DNA of 64,000 bases from JANOMH01 sp031422295 (GTDB lineage: Bacteria > Pseudomonadota > Alphaproteobacteria > Rhodobacterales > Rhodobacteraceae), in assembly GCA_031422295.1 (NCBI GenBank), contig JANOQM010000018.1:1-64000 (forward strand), read 5' to 3'. The position numbers and the translations under genes are program-made. This document shows positions 25,076 to 33,835 of the stretch, in pieces; position 1 is the first letter of the stretch; every line of letters begins with the position of its first letter. Below the pieces are notes generated by a model. That model worked only from the letters and a program-made list of their open reading frames with translations. It made no database searches and had not been told where the DNA came from.

Positions 25076-25435
25076 ATGGCAGATCTGTTAACCCAAACCG
25101 AACGCACCGTTTCCATTCCACCATTAGGTGAAACCGGCTGGGGGGCCGTCAAAGACCGCGACGCCCTGCGTAAAATCTGGAAGTTCAAAAACTTTTCCGA
25201 AGCCTGGGGGTTCATGTCCCGCGCAGCTTTGGTCGCGGAAAAACTGAACCACCATCCCGAATGGTCGAATGTTTACAATGTCGTTGATGTGACCCTGACA
25301 ACGCATGATTGCGACGGGTTGTCGGCGCTGGACATTGACCTTGCCCGGAAAATGGACGCGCTGGCGGGCGATGCCACAGTCCAGCGCGACCATTCCGAAC
25401 CGGTCGAATGTCTGTGCAAGATCAATGCAAAATAG
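25076..25435 (+). CDS. 4a-hydroxytetrahydrobiopterin dehydratase (PCD/DCoH)
   Basis: A 119-residue pterin-4a-carbinolamine dehydratase. The signature LNHHPEWSNVYNVVDVTLTT followed by HDCDGLSALD contains the catalytic His pair and the second His. It dehydrates the carbinolamine formed by aromatic amino acid hydroxylases and may act in pterin/molybdopterin metabolism. CAGGAG precedes ATG 25076. Length is usual. It converges on the peroxiredoxin gene; GGGCAA-T-TTGCCC lies between them. Confidence 0.92.
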   Translation: MADLLTQTERTVSIPPLGETGWGAVKDRDALRKIWKFKNFSEAWGFMSRAALVAEKLNHHPEWSNVYNVVDVTLTTHDCDGLSALDIDLARKMDALAGDATVQRDHSEPVECLCKINAK

Positions 25436-25463
25436 GACGGGCAATTTGCCCATCCATCTGCGA

Positions 25464-25949
25464 TCAGAGCGATTCCAGCAGCATTTCACCGGTCGAGATG
25501 TTGCATTCGCCCGGATTGTCCACGTTCGCATAGGTCACAACACCATCATCAACGACAACGGCATAGCGGTTTGACCGGCCGATCAGGCCCAGGGCGGGGG
25601 CTGTAAACTCCATCCCCAGCGTATGGGTCAAAGCGCCGTCGCTATCCCCCAAAATCGTGATGCCTGCCGCCGCCGCGCCGGTTTGTTCGCCCCAGGCCTG
25701 TAACGTGAACGGGTCATTGACAGCGATGCAAATAATTTCATCCACGCCCTTGGCCGCAAATGACGGGGCGGTGCGGATAAAGCTGGGCAGATGCACCGTC
25801 GAACAAGAGCCAGTAAATGCGCCGGGCAACCCAAAGATCACGACTTTGCGGCCTTTCATTTTGTCGACCAACTCCACCGCGTCCGGGCCATTGGCCCCGA
25901 TTACCCGCAAAGTTGCAGTTGGAAAGTGGTCACCTGTCGAAATCGTCAT
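25464..25949 (-). CDS. Peroxiredoxin (PRX5/AhpE-like, redoxin)
   Basis: A 161-residue peroxiredoxin of the Prx5 type with the active-site block FGLPGAFTGSCSTVHLPSF holding the peroxidatic Cys. It reduces peroxides using glutaredoxin or thioredoxin. The family's usual GAFTPTCS is GAFTGSCS here, which keeps the T-x-x-C spacing. ATG 25949 starts MTISTGDHFPTATL; the long frame to 26630 overlaps the oppositely oriented reductase gene and is not coding. Confidence 0.92.
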   Translation of the reverse strand: MTISTGDHFPTATLRVIGANGPDAVELVDKMKGRKVVIFGLPGAFTGSCSTVHLPSFIRTAPSFAAKGVDEIICIAVNDPFTLQAWGEQTGAAAAGITILGDSDGALTHTLGMEFTAPALGLIGRSNRYAVVVDDGVVTYANVDNPGECNISTGEMLLESL

Positions 25950-26033
25950 GTTTATGGTCCTTTGGGCATTTGCGTCTTGTCTCGGGGTATATAGGGTCGC
26001 CGTTAAAACCAGACCACAGCAAAAGGCAGGCCA

Positions 26034-27248
26034 ATGGCTCATTTCGTCGTTATCGGGGCCGGGCAGGCCGGGTGTTCGCTGGTGGCCAAACTGCGTACCG
26101 ACGGATTTGTCGGGCAGATCACAGTGGTCGGGTCGGAATCCGTGCCGCCCTACCAACGCCCGCCTTTGTCCAAGGCCTATCTGCTGGGCGAAATGACCCA
26201 GGAACGGCTGTATTTGCGCCCGGCAGAGTTTTACGCTGAACACGACATTATGTTGCGACTGAATACCCATGCCATGACTGTGGATACGGCAGGACGGACT
26301 GTTGCGCTGTCCGATGGAACGGTTTTGGCTTATGACGCGCTGGCGCTGACCACCGGGTCTGCCCCGCGCCGCCTGCCTGCGGCGGTTGGGGGTGATCTGG
26401 CGGGGGTTTACACCGTCCGGTCCCTCGCCGATGCGGATGCGATGGAACCCGAGTTTATCGCGGGCCGTCATATCCTGATCATTGGCGGCGGCTATATCGG
26501 GCTTGAGGCGGCGGCGGTGGCAGCCAAGAAGGGGCTGCATGTAACCGTCATCGAAATGGCCCCGCGCATTCTGCAACGCGTCGCTGCCCCGCAGACCAGT
26601 GACTACATCCGCGCATTGCATCAGGCGCATGGGGTGATTATCCGCGAAAGCACTGGGCTGGACCGGCTGCTGGGCGCGGGCCGCGTGACGGGTGCTCGTC
26701 TGTCGGATGGCACAGAAATCCCTGTGGATTTCGCTATTGTCGGCGTCGGGATTACCCCCAATACGGAACTGGCCGAAACCGCCGGTCTGACGATAGACAA
26801 TGGCATTGCCACCGATCCGCAGGGCGGCACGTCAGACCCGCATATTTGGGCGGCGGGCGATTGTGCGTCGTTGCTGTTCAAAGGCCAGCGTATCCGCATC
26901 GAAAGCGTCGGTAATGCGATTGATCAGGCCGAAGTTGTGGCACTGAACATGATGGGTCAGCCGACAACATACCACCCCGCCCCGTGGTTCTGGTCCGATC
27001 AATATGACTGCAAATTGCAGATCGGCGGGCTGAATATCGGCTATGACGCCGTGCATGTGAAACCGGGGCCGACACCGGATGTGCAATCACATTGGTATTA
27101 TCAGGGCGACACATTGATTGCGGTGGATGCCATGAATGACGCCCGCAATTACATGATCGGCAAGCGGCTGATCGAGGCGGGCAAATCGCCAGCACCTGAC
27201 GTAATCTGCGACCCCGCCACCGACATGAAGGCGCTGTTAAAAGCGTGA
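26034..27248 (+). CDS. FAD-dependent ferredoxin/rubredoxin reductase-type oxidoreductase
   Basis: A 404-residue reductase. The FAD-binding GAGQAGCS lies at the N-terminus, PPYQRPPLSKAYL is characteristic of ferredoxin reductases of oxygenase systems, the NAD-binding motif is GGGYIGLEAA, and the second FAD site is DPHIWAAGDCASL. It passes electrons from NAD(P)H to a [2Fe-2S] ferredoxin. No oxygenase or ferredoxin is adjacent, so the partner is unknown. rsmD begins 4 nt before its stop. Confidence 0.9.
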   Translation: MAHFVVIGAGQAGCSLVAKLRTDGFVGQITVVGSESVPPYQRPPLSKAYLLGEMTQERLYLRPAEFYAEHDIMLRLNTHAMTVDTAGRTVALSDGTVLAYDALALTTGSAPRRLPAAVGGDLAGVYTVRSLADADAMEPEFIAGRHILIIGGGYIGLEAAAVAAKKGLHVTVIEMAPRILQRVAAPQTSDYIRALHQAHGVIIRESTGLDRLLGAGRVTGARLSDGTEIPVDFAIVGVGITPNTELAETAGLTIDNGIATDPQGGTSDPHIWAAGDCASLLFKGQRIRIESVGNAIDQAEVVALNMMGQPTTYHPAPWFWSDQYDCKLQIGGLNIGYDAVHVKPGPTPDVQSHWYYQGDTLIAVDAMNDARNYMIGKRLIEAGKSPAPDVICDPATDMKALLKA

Positions 27249-27859
27249 GGATCATTGCGGGCGCACAGCGCGGCCTGACATTGGCCGAGGTCGGCGCAGG
27301 CGATCCGGCAGCACATCTGCGCCCGACATCCGACCGGCTGCGCGAGGCGCTGTTCAATGTGTTGCTGGGTGGCCGATATGGCGACCCGGTCGGTGATGCC
27401 CGGGTGCTTGATCTGTTTGCAGGCACCGGCGCATTGGGGTTGGAGGCATTGTCGCGCGGGGCGCATCACGCGACATTCGTTGACGACGGCAAGGTGGCGC
27501 AGCGGTTGATCCGGGATAATATCGGGCGCACCAAACGCGCTGGTGATGCTGTTTTGCTGGCTGTCAACGCCATCAGACTGCCGCCCAACAACGGCGATCC
27601 TTTCACCTTGATTTTCCTTGACCCGCCTTATGGTAAGGGGCTGGGTCTGCTGGCCCTGCAATCGGCCCTAACGGGTGGCTGGATCGGGCCAGACGCGCTG
27701 TTGGTCTGGGAAGAAAATGCGCCCCAGCCTGCGCCCTTGGGGTTCTTGCCGCTGGAAGTGCGCCGTCAGGGCGAGACCTATCTGACCCTGTTGCGGGCGA
27801 CCTTCAAACTATCCGTCTTGGTCAAGGCGGTTGTGGCTCCCAAATCCGGTCCGCTTTGA
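27245..27859 (+). CDS. rsmD: 16S rRNA (guanine(966)-N(2))-methyltransferase RsmD, 3' end altered
   Basis: The 204-residue frame has the RsmD landmarks: the start MRIIAGAQRGL, the LRPTSDRLREALFN block, the SAM site VLDLFAGTGALGLEALSRGA and catalytic FLDPPYGKG. The family normally ends near TYLTLLR at about 185 residues. Here about 20 extra residues (FKLSVLVKAVVAPKSGPL) are read from the adjoining IS110-like remnant before a stop. The core should still function. GTG 27245 overlaps the upstream reductase stop. Confidence 0.88.
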   Translation: MRIIAGAQRGLTLAEVGAGDPAAHLRPTSDRLREALFNVLLGGRYGDPVGDARVLDLFAGTGALGLEALSRGAHHATFVDDGKVAQRLIRDNIGRTKRAGDAVLLAVNAIRLPPNNGDPFTLIFLDPPYGKGLGLLALQSALTGGWIGPDALLVWEENAPQPAPLGFLPLEVRRQGETYLTLLRATFKLSVLVKAVVAPKSGPL

Positions 27860-28075
27860 CACGGGTGTTTGCCGTTTGACGAGGTTTCGCACGAGTGCGG
27901 CGATTACGAGCTTGGCGGGTTTGCAGTTGCCGCGGAGTTTGTCATAAGTCGCCGTAATGTCTGGGTTGAAGCGCATGGCGACCGGGGCTGGCATGTAGAA
28001 CGCGTCGCGCAGATGCTTGCGTGCGTCCTGGATGAAGGCGCCGTACGCCCGCGCGACTGGCCACCTGTTTATGCC
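27808..28075 (-). pseudogene. IS110/IS1111-family transposase, C-terminal fragment
   Basis: Read on the minus strand, the fragment runs VARAYGAFIQDARKHLRDAF, YMPAPVAMRFNPD, then KPAKLVIAALVRNLV. This is the conserved end of the transposase_20 domain of IS110-type elements (the MPALVA.R.NP and GKPAK...A.MRK patterns). The 5' part and the N-terminal RuvC-like domain are missing. It abuts and probably replaced the native end of rsmD. Confidence 0.7.
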
Positions 28076-28362
28076 CCAGAGAGCCTATTTCGGGGCACTC
28101 GATCAGCGCGGCGACCGCTACGCCTTGAACTTGCGCAAACCCGGCGCGGTTTGGCAATCACAAGGCCGGGTTCGTCGATCTGGCGGAGTGGCTGCTTGCC
28201 GGGGGCGTCATCGACAGGGTATTTTCATAAGGCGACTGGTCCTGTCACACAGCTTTTGAGCGGCAGTTGTCGCATGCATATCCTTTGGTCATAATGAACC
28301 CGCTGCAGGCCCTGCGGTTTGCACAAGCGCAAGGACCACGGGCTAGGACGAATGCGGTCGAT

Positions 28363-28493
28363 GCGCCGCCGGAAAACCCGCCAAAGTCGCCGTCACCGTC
28401 GCGATGCAAAAGCGCATCGTCATGGCTAACGAACGCGTCAAAGCAGATCGAACCTCGACACCAGAAAGACCTTGCACAAGACGGAGACGTTAA
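28363..28493 (+). pseudogene. Second IS110-like transposase C-terminal fragment, opposite strand
   Basis: The plus-strand frame reads GKPAKVAVTVAMQKRIVMAN then ERVKADR and stops at 28493. The GKPAK-V-V--M-K-IV-AN pattern resembles the last helix of IS110-family transposases. Nothing else is recognisable between 28076 and 28362, which I regard as decayed insertion DNA. Confidence 0.5.
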
Positions 28494-28562
28494 GCTTTTG
28501 TTTCGACGCGCATTCTATCCCAAAAAACCGTGTCGGACTTTTTGCAATGCGCTTTAGTTGCG

Positions 28563-29459
28563 TCAGTAAGAATAGCTGTCCACGCCATCGCCTTCGGCCT
28601 TATTCAAAACCACCCCGACAATAGGTTTGCTTTCACCCAGACGGCGGACCATTTCGCGGACTTCGCTGGCCGTCGTGGTGCCGCCGCCAACAACCATCAG
28701 AATGCAGTCAAACTGCGGGCGAAAGGCGATCACGTCATCCTGCGCCATCGCCGGGGGTAAATCGAACAGCACTACATCGGGGTTCAGTTCCTCTTCCATC
28801 CGGGCCAGCACTTCGGCGGTTTTGGGTTGCTGGAACAGCTCTGCTGCATAGGGTTCGACCCTTGTATTCAGGCCAATGGCAAGATTGGCGCCGATATTCA
28901 GGGTGTTCTGCCCCATCCGGCGCAAATACGCCTCGGATGGCATGGCGCCGCGCAGATAATCCCCGACAGAGGCGGAAACGCTGGTGCCCAGCGCCTTGCC
29001 CACACTGGGATTGCGCATATCCATATCCAGCAGGACGGTCCGGCAATTGTCATAGCGCGACAAGGTGATGGCCAGATTGACGGCAGTAAAGGTTTTGCCG
29101 CAATCGCGGGTGGGCGAGGTGATGCCAACCCGGTTCCAGCCATTGTCGGACAAAGCCTGCACCAGCCGGGTGCGCAACACGTCAAAGGCAGCATGGGCCG
29201 GGTCGCGGCGGCTGGCGGTAATCACCAGATTGCGTTCAAGGGCTGCTTCATCAACCGGAATGGTCAGCAGATTATTCCAGACATCCACAACCCGGGGCAG
29301 GTTTTGCGTTTTGGACGGGCCGCCGAATATGGCGGAACGGGTGGCTTTTTCCGGGGTCTCGGGTGGGGCGCTGTACTTGGCGATTTCGGCCAGCAGGCGT
29401 GCGTGTTCGTCAGCCCCCAGACGGGGCCGCCGTTTACGCGCGGGCTGGTTTTCAGTCAT
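28563..29459 (-). CDS. CpsD/CapB-type tyrosine-protein kinase for exopolysaccharide
   Basis: A 298-residue BY-kinase cytoplasmic domain. It has a modified Walker A (ITSPTRDCGKTFTAVNLA), Walker A' (VLLDMDMRNPSVGKAL), a Walker B (VVLFDLPPA) and a short C-terminal tyrosine cluster (DSYSY). The N-terminus is basic and disordered, with no membrane segment, so its activating Wzz-like partner would be separate and is not in the window. These kinases control polysaccharide chain length and export. ATG 29459 was chosen; the frame opens at 29477. It ends next to the IS110-like debris and may be the last survivor at that edge. Confidence 0.85.
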   Translation of the reverse strand: MTENQPARKRRPRLGADEHARLLAEIAKYSAPPETPEKATRSAIFGGPSKTQNLPRVVDVWNNLLTIPVDEAALERNLVITASRRDPAHAAFDVLRTRLVQALSDNGWNRVGITSPTRDCGKTFTAVNLAITLSRYDNCRTVLLDMDMRNPSVGKALGTSVSASVGDYLRGAMPSEAYLRRMGQNTLNIGANLAIGLNTRVEPYAAELFQQPKTAEVLARMEEELNPDVVLFDLPPAMAQDDVIAFRPQFDCILMVVGGGTTTASEVREMVRRLGESKPIVGVVLNKAEGDGVDSYSY

Positions 29460-29527
29460 TCGCCTTGGTCCCCTCACTGCTGCTTTGAGCGTTCAGTTAC
29501 AGTTAAATCTTGGCAGAAATATGGTTG

Positions 29528-31621
29528 CTAGAACCCAAACAACCCAGCCTGGACCACAGCATTGTCAAGAAAAGCGCGGCGGTCCGTTTCGGGTTGCCAG
29601 CCCAGCACGGATTTTGGCAGATCGTTGCGAAACTGGGCGCGATGAGCGCGCGATTGCCAGTCAGCCAGTGTCGGGCGCGGCGTGTTCTTGCGGCCCAGCA
29701 CATAGTATTTCAGGCCGAATTTCAGCCCATCCGCCAGCCATAATATCGGCAACGGCCCCGTGCTGACCCGGGTCCGTGCGCCCAGCCGGGCATAGATCGC
29801 GTCAAAGTAATCGCGCGCACACAGCATGGGTTCGCCAATCAGGTTGAACGATTGCCCGTCAATCCCGGCAGTATCCATCATCCGGATCAACCCGTCTGAC
29901 ACATCATCAGCCAGCACGAAAGGCAGGATATTGCGGCCGTTGCCCCATAGCCGCACCGCGCCGGACCCGTGCCAGCGCCCGATGCCCCAATGCTGCAATG
30001 GCCCGCCATGCCCCAGCACAATGCCGGGCCGCGCGATGACCACAGGTAGCCCCCTGTCACGGTGCAGCGCCAGCAACCGTCCCTCGCATTCGGCCTTGGA
30101 CCTTGCATACAGATTGCGCCCGGTCATATCTCCAAAGTCGGTGGCCTCTGTGATAACGCTTGCCGGGTCAGACATGTCGTAGGATGCAATCGTGCCGGTA
30201 TAGATCAGCCGTCTGACCCCGGCGGCAAGCGCTGCTTCGGCCACCCGGACCGTAGCGCCCACATCGTTTTCAAGGGCTGTGGCCCAATTGTTGTCCATCG
30301 ATTTGGCCAGATTGAACACCACATCCATGCCGGTCATGGCCGCCCTTAACCCTTCGGCATCGTGCAGCGCGACGGCCAAGGTCTCGACGTGGTTGGCGAT
30401 ATCGTCGAATGGCCCGGTCCGCCCCCGGCTGAGCACGCGCACATCATGCCCGGCGGCGACCAAAGCCCGCGTCAGGTTGCGCCCGATAAACCCTGTGCCA
30501 CCAATCACCATCACCTTGGGGCTGGGGGCGAAATCTGCAATCGCCAGGGCAGGCGTGGCGGGCATGAAGGCCAATGTTGCATCGATGGCCTGCATGACTG
30601 TCCGGGCCGATGTCGCCGCAAACCGGGGGTCCGGAATGCCCGACCGGACGCCTGCATAAAACCCGGCAATGGTTCCCCGGAAACTTAACCCATAGGGGGA
30701 TTTCTGGTTCAGCGACATGGCCTGGCGCACCCCGTTCACCACCCCTTCGCGCAAATGCTGCCAGCTTTGGGACAGTTCTTTGCGCAACGGGTTCAGCACC
30801 AGATCGGCGGTATTATCGCGGGTGACGATCAGCGTATCGGCGGCATAGTCAAACCGGGCCATGCCAGCCGAGCCCCGCAGAATGACGGCCCGGTCGTCAA
30901 AGGTTTCGACCAAGGACAGGTTCAGCGTCACTTCGACCCCGCCTGCTTTGGCCAGCACCCGCCAGCCCTGATGCCGTTTGTCGCCGCCGGGCAGTTCAAC
31001 CGGGCGGGACAGGGCCAGATGCTGTATGTCCATTTCGCCAAACAGGTCGACGATAAATGCATAAAGGTGCGGTCCGATTTCCAGCAGCAGATTGCGCGGC
31101 TCGCGCAGCAACCACAGCCCGAACGGCCCGGACCGCAGCGGGGCCAGCGGCAGCGCCCAGTTTACCTGTGCTGTCGCAATCCGCCCTAACCGCCCCGCCG
31201 CCAGCAATGATTTCAACCGCATGTAACCTGGCATCGCCAGAAAGTTATGGCTGACCCCCAGCGCCCGCCCGGCCAAAGTGGCTGCATCGCCCATGGCGGT
31301 CACATCTATGGCAGACAGCGCAATCGGTTTTTCGACAAAACAATGCAGTCCCGCGCCCAGACATTGCAGTGCAAGCGCCTGATGCGACGGCGGTGGCGTC
31401 AGGATATGCACCGCGTCGCAGGTGCCAGCCGCGATCAAATCTTCAACCGACCCATAGGCGGGCAGGTTGTAGGCCGCCGCAAAACTTTGTGCCGCAATCA
31501 ATGAGGTGTCGCAGACCCCGGCCAAAGTCACGCCTGCCGTGGCGCGGATCGCATCCGCATGCCAGCTAGCAATATAGCCTGCCCCGATCAGGCCCACGCG
31601 TATGTCAAAGCTGTCGGTCAT
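29528..31621 (-). CDS. Fusion of a Gfo/Idh/MocA oxidoreductase with an extended SDR epimerase/dehydratase
   Basis: The 697 residues form two enzymes in one chain. Residues 1 to about 360 are a Gfo/Idh/MocA NAD(P)-dependent sugar oxidoreductase (VGLIGAGYIASWHADAI, the CFVEKPIAL motif, the GPHLYAFIVDLFG helix). From about 372 onward is an extended SDR (KVMVIGGTGFIGRNL, Thr-Gly-Thr, YARSK for the catalytic Tyr-Lys, ARPGIVLGHGGP). The linker is Ala-rich. The fusion suggests consecutive redox or epimerisation steps on the same nucleotide sugar or sugar residue. No frame lesion is visible at the junction. It is 14 bp from the GT2 gene and in the same operon. Confidence 0.88.
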   Translation of the reverse strand: MTDSFDIRVGLIGAGYIASWHADAIRATAGVTLAGVCDTSLIAAQSFAAAYNLPAYGSVEDLIAAGTCDAVHILTPPPSHQALALQCLGAGLHCFVEKPIALSAIDVTAMGDAATLAGRALGVSHNFLAMPGYMRLKSLLAAGRLGRIATAQVNWALPLAPLRSGPFGLWLLREPRNLLLEIGPHLYAFIVDLFGEMDIQHLALSRPVELPGGDKRHQGWRVLAKAGGVEVTLNLSLVETFDDRAVILRGSAGMARFDYAADTLIVTRDNTADLVLNPLRKELSQSWQHLREGVVNGVRQAMSLNQKSPYGLSFRGTIAGFYAGVRSGIPDPRFAATSARTVMQAIDATLAFMPATPALAIADFAPSPKVMVIGGTGFIGRNLTRALVAAGHDVRVLSRGRTGPFDDIANHVETLAVALHDAEGLRAAMTGMDVVFNLAKSMDNNWATALENDVGATVRVAEAALAAGVRRLIYTGTIASYDMSDPASVITEATDFGDMTGRNLYARSKAECEGRLLALHRDRGLPVVIARPGIVLGHGGPLQHWGIGRWHGSGAVRLWGNGRNILPFVLADDVSDGLIRMMDTAGIDGQSFNLIGEPMLCARDYFDAIYARLGARTRVSTGPLPILWLADGLKFGLKYYVLGRKNTPRPTLADWQSRAHRAQFRNDLPKSVLGWQPETDRRAFLDNAVVQAGLFGF

Positions 31622-31634
31622 ATCCCCGATCCCC

Positions 31635-32609
31635 TCACTTATATTCGATAATCTGCATGTCAGCCCCGCGCAGCCGGCGCAGGTAATAGGTCAGCATGCC
31701 CTGCATGTTAGCGACCTTGGACAGGGTCAGATAGGCCGCATGATGCAGCGCCTGCCCCAACGGCTGATGATGCCGCAGCAGCCCTTGGGTGGTGCGCAGC
31801 CAGTTGACCAGATAGACCGCACCGGCAACTGCCACTGCGATCCAATCGCCAAAGACCAGCCCGGCCAGCAGCACCAGCGGCACGATGCCGCCATAAAACC
31901 AGACCCGCCGCCGTTCGGACACAAAATGATCCGGATGCATGCCCCCCACTTCGGCAAAGCCATGGCCAGACCGCACCGTGCGTTTCCACCATTGGCCAAA
32001 CCGGGTCATGTCTGCATCATGTAATGTCATCGTCACTGGCAACCGGTGCGCCCGCTGTCCCAGCGCCAGCACCCGCAGACAGAACTCTTCATCCTCGGAC
32101 GCGATAATCCGGGCGTTGAACCCGCCGATCTGCTGGAACACCCCGGACCGCACCAGCATATCACCGCCACAGGACCGTATATCACCCGGGGCGCGATGCC
32201 ACTCAACCTCGCACATCTCGTGAAAGACGTTCCGGTTTGGCGCGATTTCGGTGCGCCAGCCGGTAACGATACCCATATTGGGATGTGCGTCCAGCATCTG
32301 CCGGGCCACCCCGATCCAAGACGGGTCCACCGCGCAATCGCCATCGACGAATTGCACATAATCGGTCAGGCCGCCTGATTGCAGCGCCTCAAACCCGGCG
32401 TTGCGTGCTCGGGCGGCGGTAAATGGCACAGAAGTATCAAGTTCAACCACAACCGCCCCAAGGCCGCGCGCAAAGGCCACGGAACCATCGGTTGATCCGC
32501 TGTCGACATAGATGATGCGGTCGCATTGGCCCTGCAGTGAGGTCAGACAGCGCTGCAGTCGCCCCCCTTCATTGCGGCCGATAACAACAGCGGCGACAGA
32601 ACTGGTCAT
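31635..32609 (-). CDS. Glycosyltransferase family 2
   Basis: A 324-residue GT-A glycosyltransferase: VAAVVIGRNEGGRLQRCLTS at the N-terminus, VDSGSTDGS, the metal-binding DGDCAVDP and the later EDEEFCLR. Two or three hydrophobic helices near the C-terminus (VPLVLLAGLVFGDWIAVAVA) tie it to the inner membrane. It adds one sugar in the polysaccharide pathway; donor and acceptor are unknown. Its start overlaps the stop of the GT4 gene (ATGA). Confidence 0.9.
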   Translation of the reverse strand: MTSSVAAVVIGRNEGGRLQRCLTSLQGQCDRIIYVDSGSTDGSVAFARGLGAVVVELDTSVPFTAARARNAGFEALQSGGLTDYVQFVDGDCAVDPSWIGVARQMLDAHPNMGIVTGWRTEIAPNRNVFHEMCEVEWHRAPGDIRSCGGDMLVRSGVFQQIGGFNARIIASEDEEFCLRVLALGQRAHRLPVTMTLHDADMTRFGQWWKRTVRSGHGFAEVGGMHPDHFVSERRRVWFYGGIVPLVLLAGLVFGDWIAVAVAGAVYLVNWLRTTQGLLRHHQPLGQALHHAAYLTLSKVANMQGMLTYYLRRLRGADMQIIEYK

Positions 32610-33835
32610 TGTGATACCCCTGAACCCGGTCTTTTGCCCAAACCGGCGCCTCCGGCATAATACGCTTTGAACAAGACCCCAAGCCATGCCGCTTCGGTCC
32701 TGATATTGAAATCCCGGTCGACTTTGGCGCGGCCAGCGTTTCCCATAGCTGCACTGCGGGCTGGATCAGAGGTTACGGCCAGTATCGCATCGGCCAAAAC
32801 TGCGGCGTCGCCGGGCGGCACCAGAATGCCGCTGATGCCATCGTCGATCAATTCAGGGATGCCGGCAATCCGGGTTGCGATAACCGGGAGCCCGGCTGCC
32901 ATCGCCTCCATCAACACCACAGGGACGCCCTCGGCGAAACTGGGCAGGACCAGCGCCTGCACCTGCTTTAACATCTGCGCCACGGCATCTTGCGACTGGT
33001 AGCCGACAAAACGCACAGCATCGCCAAGTGGGATGGCTTCGTTTTGAAGTGCAGCGCGTTCGGGGCCGTCACCGATCAGTGTCAGGTGCAGATCGGGCCG
33101 GGTGTTACGGGCAAGGGACAGCGCCTCGAACAGCACAGGCACGCCTTTCACGGCGGCCAGACGTCCGACAAACAGCAGATGCGCCCCGGATGTTGCAGGG
33201 CTGCCTGCATACCGGGCCGGATCGATCCCGCAATGCACCACATGGATTTTGGCCCAATGCTGCCGGTCCGCATACAGCATACCCTGACTTCGGGCAAAAT
33301 CGCTGATGGCGGCTACAAATGTTGCCCGGGCAATCTTTTCACCTAGCCGCCAATGGACGGCCTCAAAGAAATCATCCGGGCCGTGCATGGTGAAACTATA
33401 GGGTATTCCGCTGATCGCGCTGGCCAGCATAGCCACGGTGCAGGATGCTTTGGCGATGTGATTATGCAGATGAACAATGCCGTTTTTGCGCATGAAATCG
33501 GCCAAAGCCACGGCTTCGGCGAAATAGATCAGCTGATACAGCCGCCCCCGGACCCCTTTGGGTGACGTCCGCCATGCCAGTGCGAGGGCGGCAAGATAGC
33601 GGCCCGGATGGCGCAATGCGGCGATCTGCGCCCCGATCCGTTTGGCGGCCTCTAGCACGACAAAGGTCTGGGCCGCCTCGGCCTTTTGTTCGGGGCCGAC
33701 ATGGTGTTCGGGCCCTGTGCGCCGGATCGAACAGGTCTGCACATCGAACCCAAGATCGCGCAGCGCCGCCACTTCGCGCTGAATGAATGTGTCAGTGGCG
33801 CGGGGGTATTCGCCGGTCAGATAGGCGATTTTCAT
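32606..33835 (-). CDS. Glycosyltransferase family 4
   Basis: A 409-residue GT-B enzyme of the GT4 family. The N-terminal domain starts MKIAYLTGEYPRATDTFIQR, followed by HLHNHIAKASCTVAML and FTMHGPDDFF. The C-terminal nucleotide-sugar domain has FVGRLAAVKGVPVLFEAL, LIGDGPERAAL and the PSFAEGVPVVLMEAMAAGLP retaining motif. The architecture resembles colanic-acid type transferases (WcaL-like). It overlaps its neighbours by 4 nt on both sides. Confidence 0.92.
   Translation of the reverse strand: MKIAYLTGEYPRATDTFIQREVAALRDLGFDVQTCSIRRTGPEHHVGPEQKAEAAQTFVVLEAAKRIGAQIAALRHPGRYLAALALAWRTSPKGVRGRLYQLIYFAEAVALADFMRKNGIVHLHNHIAKASCTVAMLASAISGIPYSFTMHGPDDFFEAVHWRLGEKIARATFVAAISDFARSQGMLYADRQHWAKIHVVHCGIDPARYAGSPATSGAHLLFVGRLAAVKGVPVLFEALSLARNTRPDLHLTLIGDGPERAALQNEAIPLGDAVRFVGYQSQDAVAQMLKQVQALVLPSFAEGVPVVLMEAMAAGLPVIATRIAGIPELIDDGISGILVPPGDAAVLADAILAVTSDPARSAAMGNAGRAKVDRDFNIRTEAAWLGVLFKAYYAGGAGLGKRPGSGVSQ

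Noticed and set aside
25950..26630. N-terminal extension of the peroxiredoxin to 388 residues
   Set aside because: The extra part overlaps the oppositely oriented ferredoxin reductase and has no homology; ATG 25949 gives the normal length.
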